Part shown: piece by piece, positions 56,566-64,000 of the stretch
How positions within the stretch are numbered: the first letter of the stretch is position 1
Layout: the number at the start of each line of letters is the position of its first letter
Source: Pseudomonas migulae
GTDB taxonomy: Bacteria > Pseudomonadota > Gammaproteobacteria > Pseudomonadales > Pseudomonadaceae
Length of the DNA: 64,000 nt
Assembly: GCF_024169315.1 (NCBI RefSeq)
Contig: NZ_JALJWR010000001.1
Coordinates: forward strand, 1,943,501-2,007,500
Direction of reading: 5' to 3'
Made by a program: the position numbers and the translations under genes
Notes under the pieces: model-generated
The model's input: only the letters and a program-made list of their open reading frames with translations
What the model was told of the DNA's origin: nothing
The model's database searches: none

Positions 56566-56961
56566 ATGACCCAGCGCATCCACCGCAGCATCGACACCCC
56601 ACTCCGCACAGGCCTGAACCGCGATGAGCTATGGGAGGGCCCCGATAAAGGCCTGATCAAATGCTGGGAAATCGGCCGACAACGCGCCGCCCGCTTCCCC
56701 GAACTCGCCCAACAATGCCTGGCCGGTGAATTGCCGGTGCTGGGCTGGAAAGGTGGTGTCAGCCGTAGCCTGAAAAAACTCGAGAAGTACGGATCGCTCA
56801 AATACCTCGCTCAATGGCAAGGTTTGCGCGGGGAAGACCTGGAGGTTGAGTTGGGCGAAGAGCGGGCGTTGACCTGCTCCCGGACCAGGATGGTGGTGAC
56901 ATACACGCCGGATCGGGCCAAATACTTTAATCAGATGGCGGAAACCGACGTTCAAGAATGA
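56566..56961 (+). CDS. Hypothetical protein upstream of an alpha/beta hydrolase
   Basis: A 131-residue soluble protein without signal peptide or membrane segment; no family was recognised. It contains several Arg/Trp-rich stretches (LWEGPDKGLIKCWEIGRQRAAR near residues 22-43). The ATG is preceded by AAGGAACCCGA. The stop codon overlaps the next ATG by four bases (ATGA), so it may be cotranslated with the hydrolase. Confidence 0.7.
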   Translation: MTQRIHRSIDTPLRTGLNRDELWEGPDKGLIKCWEIGRQRAARFPELAQQCLAGELPVLGWKGGVSRSLKKLEKYGSLKYLAQWQGLRGEDLEVELGEERALTCSRTRMVVTYTPDRAKYFNQMAETDVQE

Positions 56962-56987
56962 CCCTGGCAACCTGTCTGGAGAGTTGG

Positions 56988-57890
56988 ATGAACAATGACG
57001 CACTGCTCAACTTTGCGCTGACTGCGCATCTGAAAATTGCTTACGAACAGCATGGCCCCGCCACCGGCGAAGCGGTCATCCTCCTCCACGGGTTCCCCTA
57101 CTCGCCCCGCGCCTACGATGAAATCGCGCCAGTCCTCGCCGCGAAGGGCTATCGCGTCATCGTTCCCTACCTGCGTGGCTACGGCCCTACCCGTTTCAAC
57201 AGCGCCGAGACGCTGCGCTCCGGTCAACAAGCCGCCCTCGCCCAGGATTTGCTGGACCTGATGGACGCACTCAACATCAGACAAGCAGCCCTCTGTGGTT
57301 ACGACTGGGGCGGTCGGGCGGCGTGCATTGTCGCGGCGCTGTGGCCGGAGCGGGTTCGTTGCCTGGTGACCGGTGACGGTTACAACCTTCAGGACATTCC
57401 CCGTTCCACCCGGCCACGGGACCCGGAAACCGAGCATCGGCTCTGGTACCAGTACTACTTCCACACCCCGCGCGGCGTTGAAGGCCTGACCGAAAATCGC
57501 CGCGCCCTGTGCCAATTGCTGTGGACATTGTGGTCACCGACCTGGGCCGAAGGCCCTGAGCGATACCCGCTTAGCGCTTCGGCATTCGATAACCCGGATT
57601 TTGTCGACGTCGTGATTCACTCCTATCGCCATCGCTTCATGTATGTCGAAGGCGATCCGGCACTGGAATCGATCGAAGAGGCATTGACCCGACAACCGCC
57701 GATCAACGTTCCGACGATCTCCCTGTGCGGCGCCGACGATGGCGTGGGACCCGCAGCGGAAATCGATGACGACATCGACCATTTCACCGGCCACTACGAG
57801 CGGCGCATGCTGGCAGGCGTCGGGCATAACATCCCCGAAGAAGCGCCCGAAGCAACGATCAGGGCATTACTGGATCTGCTGGAGCGCTGA
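56988..57890 (+). CDS. Alpha/beta hydrolase
   Basis: A hydrolase of about 300 residues, of the epoxide hydrolase/haloalkane dehalogenase-like type. The oxyanion motif is LLHGFPYSPRAYDE (about residues 32-45), the nucleophile is in CGYDWGGRAAC (Asp, about 100-110), and the histidine is in GVGHNIPEEAPE near the C-terminus. An Asp nucleophile favours epoxide hydrolase or dehalogenase over esterase. The start at 56988 has GGAGAG upstream; the ATG at 56958, overlapping the previous stop, is also possible. It runs 32 bases into the convergent regulator gene. Confidence 0.83.
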   Translation: MNNDALLNFALTAHLKIAYEQHGPATGEAVILLHGFPYSPRAYDEIAPVLAAKGYRVIVPYLRGYGPTRFNSAETLRSGQQAALAQDLLDLMDALNIRQAALCGYDWGGRAACIVAALWPERVRCLVTGDGYNLQDIPRSTRPRDPETEHRLWYQYYFHTPRGVEGLTENRRALCQLLWTLWSPTWAEGPERYPLSASAFDNPDFVDVVIHSYRHRFMYVEGDPALESIEEALTRQPPINVPTISLCGADDGVGPAAEIDDDIDHFTGHYERRMLAGVGHNIPEEAPEATIRALLDLLER

Positions 57891-58842
57891 CGGAAAACCG
57901 CTCGCGATAAGCCTGCGGTGTCACGCCCATGGCCCGCAGAAAACTGCGGCGCAGCGTCTCTTCGCTGCCGAACCCGCACTGCACCGCGACCCGTTTGATC
58001 GGTACGCCGGTGTCGCTGAGCAGGCGTCGCGCTGTTTCGACCCGAATCAGTTCGATGGCCCGCGCAGGTGTCTGGCCAGTATCGGCGCGGTAGTGGCGGA
58101 CGAAGCTGCGTTCGCTCATGCCGGCCTGCAGGGCCAGGGTAGGAATGCCCAAATCCATGGTGAGATGTTCGCTGATCCAGGCGTGAAGGTCATCGAATCG
58201 GCTGCCTTCCTTCTGCAAGGACAGGGTCACGCTGAACTGCGACTGACCGCCCGGCCGCTTCAGGAAAACCACCAACTGCTGCGCCACTGCCAGCGCCATG
58301 TTGCGACCGAAATCTTCTTCGACCATGGCCAGCGCAAGGTCGATGCCGGCAGTGACCCCGGCCGAGGTCCACACCGGGCCGTCATTGATGAAAATCGGAT
58401 TGGGCTCGACCCGCAACCGTGGATGCCGCTGCGCCAGCTGCTCGCAACGGGTCCAGTGCGTGACCACCCGACGGCCATCGAGCCAGCCACTGGCCGCCAG
58501 TAAAAACGCCCCGGTGCACACCGAGGCCACCCGACGGCATCCCGCCGCATGCTCACGCACCCAGGCCACCAGCGCCGCATCCTCCGCCGCCGCGTAAACG
58601 CCCCAGCCGCCGGCAATGATCAGGGTGTCGCTGCCTTGCCCGGGCAACGGTTCGGCCAACAGCGCCAACCCCGCCGACGACATTACCGCCCCGCCGTCGT
58701 GGGCAATCACCGTCGGCGCGTAAGGCGGCGGCAAACCTTTCTGGCGGGCAATGTCGTTGGCCGAGGCGAACACCTGCAACGGCCCGGTGACGTCGAGCAA
58801 TTGCACGTTGGCGAACGCGAGCACATGAATGGTCTTGGGCAT
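57859..58842 (-). CDS. GlxA-type AraC family transcriptional regulator
   Basis: A 327-residue regulator with an N-terminal DJ-1/PfpI-like domain (IHVLAFANVQLLDVTGPLQVF, and SVCTGAFLLAASGWLDG near residue 105) and a C-terminal AraC/XylS double helix-turn-helix (about 215-320, with AVQCGFGSEETLRRSFLRAMGVTPQAYRERF). The start at 58842 (MPKTIHV) is preferred over 58881. It is divergent from an isonitrile hydratase gene 90 bases away that has the same DJ-1 fold, so local control of that gene is likely. The 3' end overlaps the convergent hydrolase by 32 bases. Confidence 0.9.
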   Translation of the reverse strand: MPKTIHVLAFANVQLLDVTGPLQVFASANDIARQKGLPPPYAPTVIAHDGGAVMSSAGLALLAEPLPGQGSDTLIIAGGWGVYAAAEDAALVAWVREHAAGCRRVASVCTGAFLLAASGWLDGRRVVTHWTRCEQLAQRHPRLRVEPNPIFINDGPVWTSAGVTAGIDLALAMVEEDFGRNMALAVAQQLVVFLKRPGGQSQFSVTLSLQKEGSRFDDLHAWISEHLTMDLGIPTLALQAGMSERSFVRHYRADTGQTPARAIELIRVETARRLLSDTGVPIKRVAVQCGFGSEETLRRSFLRAMGVTPQAYRERFSVSAPADPVMP

Positions 58843-58932
58843 GTTTGGCGTAATTCGTGGGGTAAATGGCGTATGCGCCAAATCCTACGAGCCTAGAGTG
58901 AAGCCGTCCACCCACTTCACGAGAAAAACACC

Positions 58933-59628
58933 ATGACGTTGCAGATCGGTTTTCTGTTGTTCCCGCAGGTTCAGCAACTGGACCTGACCGGCCCATACGA
59001 CGTGCTCGCCTCACTGCCGGACGTGAAGGTGCATCTGATCTGGAAGGACCTGATGCCGGTCACCGCCAGCACCGGCCTGGTGCTGAAACCCACCGTCACC
59101 TTCGACGATTGCCCGGCACTGGATGTGATCTGCATTCCCGGCGGCGGCGGTGTCGGGCCGTTGATGGAAGATGAAGAAACGTTGTCATTCATCAAGGCTC
59201 AGGCGGCCCATGCGCGGTATGTCACTTCGGTGTGCACGGGAGCGCTGGTACTGGGCGCTGCGGGTCTGCTCAAGGGTAAACGCGCGACCACTCATTGGGC
59301 GTATCACGAATTGCTCGCGCCATTGGGTGCGATCCCGGTGAAGGATCGGGTAGTGCGCGATGGCAATCTGTTGACCGGTGGCGGGATCACCGCGGGCATC
59401 GATTTCGCCCTGACCCTGGCCGCCGAATTGTTCGATAAAGACACGGCGCAGCTGGTGCAGTTGCAGCTGGAATACGCTCCGGCGCCGCCGTTTGCTTCGG
59501 GCTGTCCCGAGACTGCGCCGGTCAGCGTCCTGGAGGATGCGCGGAAACGGGCTGCCGGGTCGTTGAAATTGCGTTCGGAAATCACCGAGCGTGTGGCGGC
59601 GAAGCTCGATCAGGCATCCGTACGCTGA
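58933..59628 (+). CDS. inhA: DJ-1/PfpI family isonitrile hydratase
   Basis: A 231-residue DJ-1/PfpI protein matching Pseudomonas isonitrile hydratase, which converts isonitriles to N-substituted formamides. The nucleophile is the cysteine in VTSVCTGALVLGAAGLL (about residue 101), with GKRATTHWAYHE following and LTGGGITAGIDFALTLA near 150. Length fits the known enzyme (228). It is divergent from the GlxA-type regulator. Downstream lie two small RNA genes on the opposite strand. Confidence 0.88.
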   Translation: MTLQIGFLLFPQVQQLDLTGPYDVLASLPDVKVHLIWKDLMPVTASTGLVLKPTVTFDDCPALDVICIPGGGGVGPLMEDEETLSFIKAQAAHARYVTSVCTGALVLGAAGLLKGKRATTHWAYHELLAPLGAIPVKDRVVRDGNLLTGGGITAGIDFALTLAAELFDKDTAQLVQLQLEYAPAPPFASGCPETAPVSVLEDARKRAAGSLKLRSEITERVAAKLDQASVR

Positions 59629-59683
59629 TCCATTCCTCGGTGCAGCCAGCGTCCGGCTTCACCGGGGACTTTCCATCGCCCAC

Positions 59684-59796
59684 AAAAAAACCCGCCTAAG
59701 CGGGTTTCTCAAGACCATTGCGACATCCTGTCAGCGGCCATCCAGGCCTATGGTCGATCATCCGTGATCCTGAGTGCATCCTGCGACTCAGTTGAT
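59684..59796 (-). ncRNA. RsmX-type small regulatory RNA, copy 1
   Basis: About 113 nt on the minus strand, ending in a terminator AAACCCGC-TTAG-GCGGGTTTTTTT (59707-59684). It carries five GGA motifs, most in AGGA/CGGAT contexts (CAGGATG, CAGGATC, CGGATG, TGGATGG, CAGGATG), the sites that bind RsmA/CsrA. A -10-like TAATCT lies at 59808-59803. A GacA upstream activating sequence lies about 55 bases further up at 59853-59870. It is a diverged tandem copy of the RNA at 59961-60078, with the same order of promoter, GGA motifs and terminator. Family members sequester RsmA/RsmE and turn on secondary metabolism. The 5' end is estimated to within a few bases. Confidence 0.82.
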
Positions 59797-59852
59797 TGAT
59801 CCAGATTAACGACATTGTTGAAGCGTAAACAGACGACATACCCGCGCGCTGG

Positions 59853-59870
59853 TGTAAGCCATTGACCATC
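59853..59870 (-). promoter_or_regulatory. GacA upstream activating sequence, copy 1
   Basis: Read on the plus strand, TGTAAG-CC-AT-TG-ACCATC matches the first half and central AT of TGTAAG-NN-AT-NN-CTTACA, the GacA site found before rsm RNA genes. Confidence 0.75.
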
Positions 59871-59960
59871 AAAGACCCGAATCTGCACGCCCACAGTGTG
59901 TGCGATCCCCTCGCCACAGAGGCTCGCTCGCACAAAGACATGGTCTACTTTTCAGCAGAC

Positions 59961-60078
59961 AAAAAAAAACCCGCCGAAGCGGGTTTTTCCCAAGACCATG
60001 TCGACTCCCTGTCGATAGCGTTCCTTGCTGATGGCCGATCATCCTTGATCCCGGAGCACTTCCTGTGCGCCGGTTGAT
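59961..60078 (-). ncRNA. rsmX: RsmX-type small regulatory RNA, copy 2
   Basis: About 118 nt on the minus strand, ending in a terminator AAACCCGC-TTCG-GCGGGTTTTTTTTT (down to 59961). Six GGA motifs are present (ACAGGAAG, CGGGATC, AAGGATG, AAGGAACG, AGGGAGTC, TGGGAAA), the hallmark of RsmA/CsrA-sequestering RNAs. A -10-like TAATCT lies at 60090-60085, and a GacA site about 50 bases further up. RsmX of P. protegens is of similar length (119 nt). Which of the two copies corresponds to rsmX and which to an rsmX-1-type paralogue cannot be settled by eye. Confidence 0.85.
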
Positions 60079-60134
60079 GAAGCTAGATTACGCATCGGAT
60101 CCAATCTGCAACAGGCGACATAGTTACCATCGCG

Positions 60135-60152
60135 TGTAAGACATTCGCTATA
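60135..60152 (-). promoter_or_regulatory. GacA upstream activating sequence, copy 2
   Basis: TGTAAG-AC-AT-TC-GCTATA on the plus strand matches the left half and central AT of the GacA box. Its position relative to TAATCT and the RNA is the same as in the first copy. Confidence 0.78.
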
Positions 60153-60226
60153 CCACCCCTTCCGAAAACCCTTAGATACCTCAGGTGCCGTGCCTGGAAG
60201 CCGCGAGTTCCGGGACCTGCAGGCCA

Positions 60227-60715
60227 TTACTCTGACTGATGCTCACGAGCCCTGGTGCCGGTCTTCAAGAATTCTTCGATGTTGCTCATCTGTTCATCCC
60301 AACCACGGCTGTCCATACGGAACGCCTTGAGCCGCCGCGCCTGGGGAATGTGATCGAAACCGGACTCGGTGACCTTGAGCAAGGTGCCGGTATCCATGTC
60401 TTCAAGCTCGAACAGCACCAGCGTGGTGGGCTCCTGGGAGTAGTCGACTTCCGGCTCGACGGCATAGGGGTGCCAGCGAAACGAAAACACGCGTTCCGGC
60501 TCGACTCGCTCCACCAGGACATTCCACAGCAAGTGCTCATAACCGGGGTAAGTAATCTGCCCCTGAGTCCATTCGCCGGCGACAAAACGCTTGCCTTCCA
60601 GTGCCACGCCAAACCACTGCCCGAACGCTTCGGCGTTGGCCAGCACACGCCAGACCTGCGAGCGCGGCGCTTTAAGCAGGATCTTCCTTTCGATGCGATC
60701 TGATGCTGGGTTCAT
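60227..60715 (-). CDS. SRPBCC/AHSA1-type protein
   Basis: A 162-residue protein of the START/Bet v1-like (AHSA1) fold. It begins IERKILLKAPRSQVWRVLANAEAFGQWFGV and ends in a helix with the GWDEQMSNIEEFLKTG pattern, typical of the family. The ligand is unknown. GGAGGTGA lies just upstream of the start. It stands alone next to the small RNA genes. Confidence 0.88.
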   Translation of the reverse strand: MNPASDRIERKILLKAPRSQVWRVLANAEAFGQWFGVALEGKRFVAGEWTQGQITYPGYEHLLWNVLVERVEPERVFSFRWHPYAVEPEVDYSQEPTTLVLFELEDMDTGTLLKVTESGFDHIPQARRLKAFRMDSRGWDEQMSNIEEFLKTGTRAREHQSE

Positions 60716-60956
60716 ATGTCACCTCCTGTAATGAACAGTAGGCCTGTAAGACCACAAGACCAACCTTAAAGTTGTATCAATCGGGTTTCTCAATCAACCC
60801 TACCTGAAATATTCGGCCGTACATCCGCGCCAAAGTTCGGGGTTGAGGACATCGAGGCTTACGCAGACCACTTGCTCAGGGCTTCCAGCGCCACCGCAAG
60901 CGATCGAGGCTTCGCTACACTGCACCTCAACTTTTCCAGTCAAAGCGAGAATCCCC

Positions 60957-61358
60957 ATGCATCCACGCTTGCTCCTGGCGCTGACGCCGTTGCTGTTCAC
61001 CACCGTTGCCCATGCCGTCGATTGCGACAACGCCACCGACCAGGCCACGATGAATCAATGTGCGGCGCAGCAGAACAAGGCGGCGGACAAGGAGTTGAAT
61101 GCGCTTTACCAGCAGATCACCGAGCGTTTGAAGGGCAGTCCCGACAGCAAGAAGCTGTTGGTTGGCGCGCAGCGGGCGTGGATCGGGTTTCGGGATGCCG
61201 AGTGCAAGTTCTCTGCGTCCGGGGTTGAGGGTGGGAGTGTTTATCCGTTGATCTACAGCAATTGCATCACGGACCTGACCAAGGCGCGGGTGGAAGCTTT
61301 CAAGACTTACTTGAAGTGTCAGGAGGGGGATTTGAGTTGTCCGGTGCCCGGGCAATAA
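60957..61358 (+). CDS. LprI-like (DUF1311) secreted protein
   Basis: A 133-residue protein with a cleavable signal peptide (MHPRLLLALTPLLFTTVAHA) and a mature domain with conserved cysteines (DCDNA..., MNQCAAQQ, AECKFSA, SNCITD, LKCQ). The NKAADKELNALYQQI and RAWIGFRDAEC motifs are the DUF1311 hallmark, a family named after lysozyme inhibitor LprI. The ATG at 60957 begins the signal peptide and is preferred over 60843. It is convergent with the amine dehydrogenase genes. Confidence 0.88.
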   Translation: MHPRLLLALTPLLFTTVAHAVDCDNATDQATMNQCAAQQNKAADKELNALYQQITERLKGSPDSKKLLVGAQRAWIGFRDAECKFSASGVEGGSVYPLIYSNCITDLTKARVEAFKTYLKCQEGDLSCPVPGQ

Positions 61359-61385
61359 ATTATCTAGCGTTTTCGATACCCTCTT

Positions 61386-61464
61386 AGCGAGCAAGCCCGC
61401 TCCCACATTTCATCGCATTCTTTCTGAAAGAACTCGGTCGAATGTGGGAGCGGGCTTGCTCGCG
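61386..61464. repeat. REP-type inverted repeat
   Basis: Arms GCGAGCAAGCCCGCTCCCAC... and its complement, separated by about 35 bases, between the convergent LprI-like and amine dehydrogenase genes. Confidence 0.85.
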
Positions 61465-61488
61465 AAGGCGGCAGATCAGCCGCCGCCG

Positions 61489-62607
61489 TTACCGGACAAA
61501 TATCTGCGCCGTGGTAATCGCCATATCCCCACCCGGCAATTTAATGTTGCCGATCTGCTTCATGCTCTCTGGATCAAAAATCGCCACATCGTTAAACGTC
61601 CCGGCCAGGTAAATCTTGCTGCCGTCCTTGTTGAAGGAAATGCAGTAGTAGGAATGATCCAGCGTCGCCGCCTGCAGCATTTTCTTTTCCTTGATGTCGT
61701 ACTTCGCCAGGCGGTTGAGCACGCCGAACATCAGGTTCGGATCCTTCGGCGAGCGCATGCCACTGAAGTAGATTTCCGTCAGCGGGCCGAAGTCGGTGGT
61801 TTCGGTCTTGCCGGTTTTCAGATCGATGCTGAACAGCCCGTAGAGGTACTCGGCGGTGGCGGGATCCTGCTTCTTGTCCTTGAATTTCGCCGCGGTGTAG
61901 AGCAGCGAAAAGTCATGGCGATAGGTTTGCTGGTTCCACACGTAGAGCACGTCCGGCGCGCTGTAGTTGGCCCGTTTCCAGTGACGGCTGGGGATCAGCA
62001 CATCGAACTTGCCGGTCTTCACATCGACCTTGTAGACGTCCGCCCCGGCGACATAAAGCGTGCCGTCGTCACCACTCTGCATGATGGTCAGCTGCCGTGG
62101 CGCCGGGAAGCTGCGCACCGGTTTGGCGTCAAGGCCAGCGTCCGTGGCGTAGACATCCAGCCGCGGCTGCTGCACTTCGTAGCGGTCATTGAGCATCAAC
62201 GTCGGGTTGGCAATGGCGAACAGTTCCTTGCCGTCATGACTGAGGGTGAAGGCGAACATCGACTTCGCTTTCTCCCCCGGCTTCTGGGTGATGCTGGCGT
62301 GGAACACCTGTTTGCAGCTGTCCAGTTCGACACCGTAGACGTCCGCGTAGTGATTGTTCAGCACGTAGGCGGTCTTGCGATCCGGAGACAACTGAACCGT
62401 GCCCGGACCGAAGGCGTCCGGCATCTTGCAGGTCTTGAACAGGGTGTCCGTGGCCAGGTCGAGCACGTGCAGGTTGTTCGGGTAATTGGTGGTCACCATG
62501 TACTCGTGACCGTCTTGCAAAGCAGTGTTTTCATCGGCCAGAACGTTGAACGAACAGACGCTCAGGACGGCGAACGCGGCCAGGCCGCAGGCTTTGATGC
62601 TGTGCAT
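61489..62607 (-). CDS. peaD: Quinohemoprotein amine dehydrogenase, beta subunit
   Basis: A 372-residue periplasmic subunit with a signal peptide (MHSIKACGLAAFAVLSVCSFNVLA) and a seven-bladed beta-propeller body (repeated strand patterns such as HVLDLATDTLFKTC, DVYATDAG, VYKVDVKTGKFDV). With the alpha (dihaem) and gamma (cysteine tryptophylquinone) subunits it oxidises primary amines and passes electrons to the respiratory chain. The start at 62607 gives a normal signal peptide. It lies 23 bases after the gamma subunit gene. Also called QhpB. Confidence 0.92.
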   Translation of the reverse strand: MHSIKACGLAAFAVLSVCSFNVLADENTALQDGHEYMVTTNYPNNLHVLDLATDTLFKTCKMPDAFGPGTVQLSPDRKTAYVLNNHYADVYGVELDSCKQVFHASITQKPGEKAKSMFAFTLSHDGKELFAIANPTLMLNDRYEVQQPRLDVYATDAGLDAKPVRSFPAPRQLTIMQSGDDGTLYVAGADVYKVDVKTGKFDVLIPSRHWKRANYSAPDVLYVWNQQTYRHDFSLLYTAAKFKDKKQDPATAEYLYGLFSIDLKTGKTETTDFGPLTEIYFSGMRSPKDPNLMFGVLNRLAKYDIKEKKMLQAATLDHSYYCISFNKDGSKIYLAGTFNDVAIFDPESMKQIGNIKLPGGDMAITTAQIFVR

Positions 62608-62630
62608 GCTGGAATCCTTCTTTTGTCCGA

Positions 62631-62954
62631 TCACTTGTCTTTTGGAAAGACAGTGCCAAGGTTGCGCCAGTTGTCGTTGGACGCCTGGGCATCCTTGTTC
62701 CAGTCCGGGTAGGTGCTCATCATGTCCGGCACCTGGGCCGGCCACCAGCAAGGGTCGGAACAGCCATAAAGGTCAGCTTCCATCGGCTGGCACAGCGACG
62801 ACACACCGCCAAACGCATCGATTTCCCAACCCGGGTCGGTGGTCGAGGCACAGCCCGCGACAGAGCTCATCGCCACCACTTCTTCGATGCGGTTTTCGGC
62901 CGCGGCTTCATCGAGTTTCAACGCTTTGTTATTGATTGCCTTGAGATGTTTCAT
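62631..62954 (-). CDS. qhpC: Quinohemoprotein amine dehydrogenase, gamma subunit (CTQ carrier)
   Basis: A 107-residue precursor with a leader of about 28 residues and a 79-residue body. All residues of the known crosslinks are in place with exact spacing: Cys35-Glu44, Cys55-Asp61, Cys69-Asp77 (thioether bridges), and Cys65 with Trp71 (cysteine tryptophylquinone), in [14 protein letters not shown]. The leader is cut off after maturation. The gene lies one base after the qhpD stop. It is the catalytic-cofactor subunit of the amine dehydrogenase. Confidence 0.95.
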   Translation of the reverse strand: MKHLKAINNKALKLDEAAAENRIEEVVAMSSVAGCASTTDPGWEIDAFGGVSSLCQPMEADLYGCSDPCWWPAQVPDMMSTYPDWNKDAQASNDNWRNLGTVFPKDK

Positions 62955-62955
62955 A

Positions 62956-64000
62956 TCAGTGAGCCTTGCGCGGAGTGATGTAGCTGCTGATAAACGCAGG
63001 GTTGTGGGCCATGATCCGGGTGTAGACCTCGATGCCGAAGTCGACCCAGTCACGCATCAGTTCGCAGTAGTGATAGGTCGGGTGGGTCGGGTCGCCGTAA
63101 CGGGCGTAGCTCTCGTGGTAGCAGCCGCCGGAGCACAGGTTGCGGATCTGGCAGTCCTCGCAACCGGTGTTGCTGCGGTCGAGGCGCTGGGACAGGAAGT
63201 CGTTCAGCTCAACCTGTTTCACCCCGCTGTGCACGTTGCCGAAGGTCGGCAGCGAAGAGCCGGTGAAGCGATGGCACAGGTTCAGTTCGCCCTTGTGATC
63301 CACTGCCAGCATCTTCAGGCCCGCACCGCAGGGCAGGGCTTTTTTGTGGCCTTCATGGATGTCGGTGATCAACTGGTGCAGGTTGGAGAAACCGATGTTG
63401 CGATGCTCCAGTGCCGCTTCCAGGTAACGCCGACCGAGGCGTTTCATGCTGGCGAAGACTTCGATCAGCTCGTCGCTGGTCAGGTTGAAGGTGCTGATGT
63501 CGCCGGAGGTCACCGGAGCGAAACCGACTTCGGCAAACCCCAGCTCGTTGAACAGATGATCCCAGATGGTTTCGACGTCGGTGACGCCGGTGGTCAGGGT
63601 CACTCGCGCGCCGACCGGGCGGCTGTTGTAGCGCGACAGCAGCATCTCGGCCTTGCGCCGCACCACGTCATACGTGCCCTGCCCGCCCACGGTGATGCGG
63701 TTGCGGTCGTGCACGGTTTTCGGTCCGTCGATACTGACCGAGAGCCCGAAACGGTGGGCATTCAGATAGTCCACGGTCTCTTCGGTGAGCAGCGTGGCGT
63801 TGGTGGTCATGACGAACTCGACGAACTTGCCGGCCTCGCGGAAACGCTTCTCGCAATAATCGACCATGTATTCGATCAGCTTGCGATTGCTCAGCGGTTC
63901 GCCGCCGAAAAACACCACGGTGAAGCGTTCTTCATCCGGGGATTCACGCAGCAGCATTTCCACTGACGCAATAGCCGTTTCAACGTCCATTTTTTTGCCG
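62956..64000 (-). CDS. peaB: Radical SAM maturase of quinohemoprotein amine dehydrogenase (partial)
   Basis: The last about 348 residues of a radical SAM/SPASM enzyme (QhpD type) that forms the thioether crosslinks in the gamma subunit. The N-terminal CxxxCxxC iron-sulfur motif lies outside the window. Visible are FFGGEPLSN (about residue 28 of the visible part), [15 protein letters not shown] and a C-terminal cysteine cluster ([18 protein letters not shown]), which binds further iron-sulfur clusters. The frame remains open across the window edge. It precedes qhpC by one base. Confidence 0.92.
   Translation of the reverse strand, partial: GKKMDVETAIASVEMLLRESPDEERFTVVFFGGEPLSNRKLIEYMVDYCEKRFREAGKFVEFVMTTNATLLTEETVDYLNAHRFGLSVSIDGPKTVHDRNRITVGGQGTYDVVRRKAEMLLSRYNSRPVGARVTLTTGVTDVETIWDHLFNELGFAEVGFAPVTSGDISTFNLTSDELIEVFASMKRLGRRYLEAALEHRNIGFSNLHQLITDIHEGHKKALPCGAGLKMLAVDHKGELNLCHRFTGSSLPTFGNVHSGVKQVELNDFLSQRLDRSNTGCEDCQIRNLCSGGCYHESYARYGDPTHPTYHYCELMRDWVDFGIEVYTRIMAHNPAFISSYITPRKAH

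Noticed and set aside
59684..60078. Tandem iron-responsive PrrF-type RNAs
   Set aside because: No Fur box precedes either RNA, the sequence does not resemble PrrF, and the GGA motifs with GacA boxes point to RsmX instead.

Overview
The window looks like chromosome from a fluorescent Pseudomonas (P. fluorescens group). It is GC-rich and carries many short inverted repeats of the 'GCGAGCAAGCCCGCTCCCAC' kind typical of these genomes. Its core is most of a pyoverdine (siderophore) locus in the same gene order as P. aeruginosa: pvdA, fpvI, pvdR-pvdT-opmQ, pvdP, pvdM-pvdN-pvdO, pvdE, fpvA, then the side-chain peptide synthetases. The genes usually found between fpvI and pvdR (fpvR) and between pvdO and pvdE (pvdF) are missing.

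Layout. 0-4 kb: mgtC and mgtA (magnesium) with a long mgtA leader. 4.3-21.2 kb: pyoverdine precursor synthesis, signalling, export and periplasmic maturation, and the receptor. Five exact PvdS promoters (TAAAT-N16-CGT) and two Fur boxes can be read in this stretch. 21.2-24.8 kb: an AT-rich insertion with two small unknown proteins, a metallo-beta-lactamase-fold hydrolase and a TylF-like methyltransferase. 24.8-26.4 kb: an acetyltransferase and an esterase. 26.4-51.7 kb: a leftward operon of three NRPS genes and one Fe(II)/2-oxoglutarate hydroxylase, ending in a strong terminator. 52-54 kb: a type II thioesterase and an MFS transporter. 54.3-59.6 kb: ordinary metabolic genes, including a truncated SDR remnant, a GH15 enzyme and a divergent GlxA-type regulator/isonitrile hydratase pair. 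59.7-60.2 kb: two tandem GacA-controlled RsmX-type small RNAs. 60.2-64 kb: an SRPBCC protein, an LprI-like protein and the start of a quinohemoprotein amine dehydrogenase operon that runs off the window.

How it works together. Reading adenylation-domain pocket residues by eye, the assembly line gives D-Ser, a basic residue (Lys likely), His, D-(allo)Thr, Ser, and a final basic residue (hydroxyornithine likely). The hydroxylase gene sits between the NRPS carrying the last condensation domain and the NRPS that starts with a catalytically dead, condensation-like 'interface' domain followed by a His-type A domain. This predicts a beta-hydroxyhistidine pyoverdine ending in (cyclo)hydroxyornithine. 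PvdA would supply hydroxyornithine, and the lack of pvdF fits an unformylated one. PvdE exports the acylated precursor, PvdP/M/N/O mature it in the periplasm, PvdRT-OpmQ secretes or recycles it, and FpvA/FpvI handle uptake and signalling. The chromophore synthetase pvdL and the sigma factor pvdS are not in the window.
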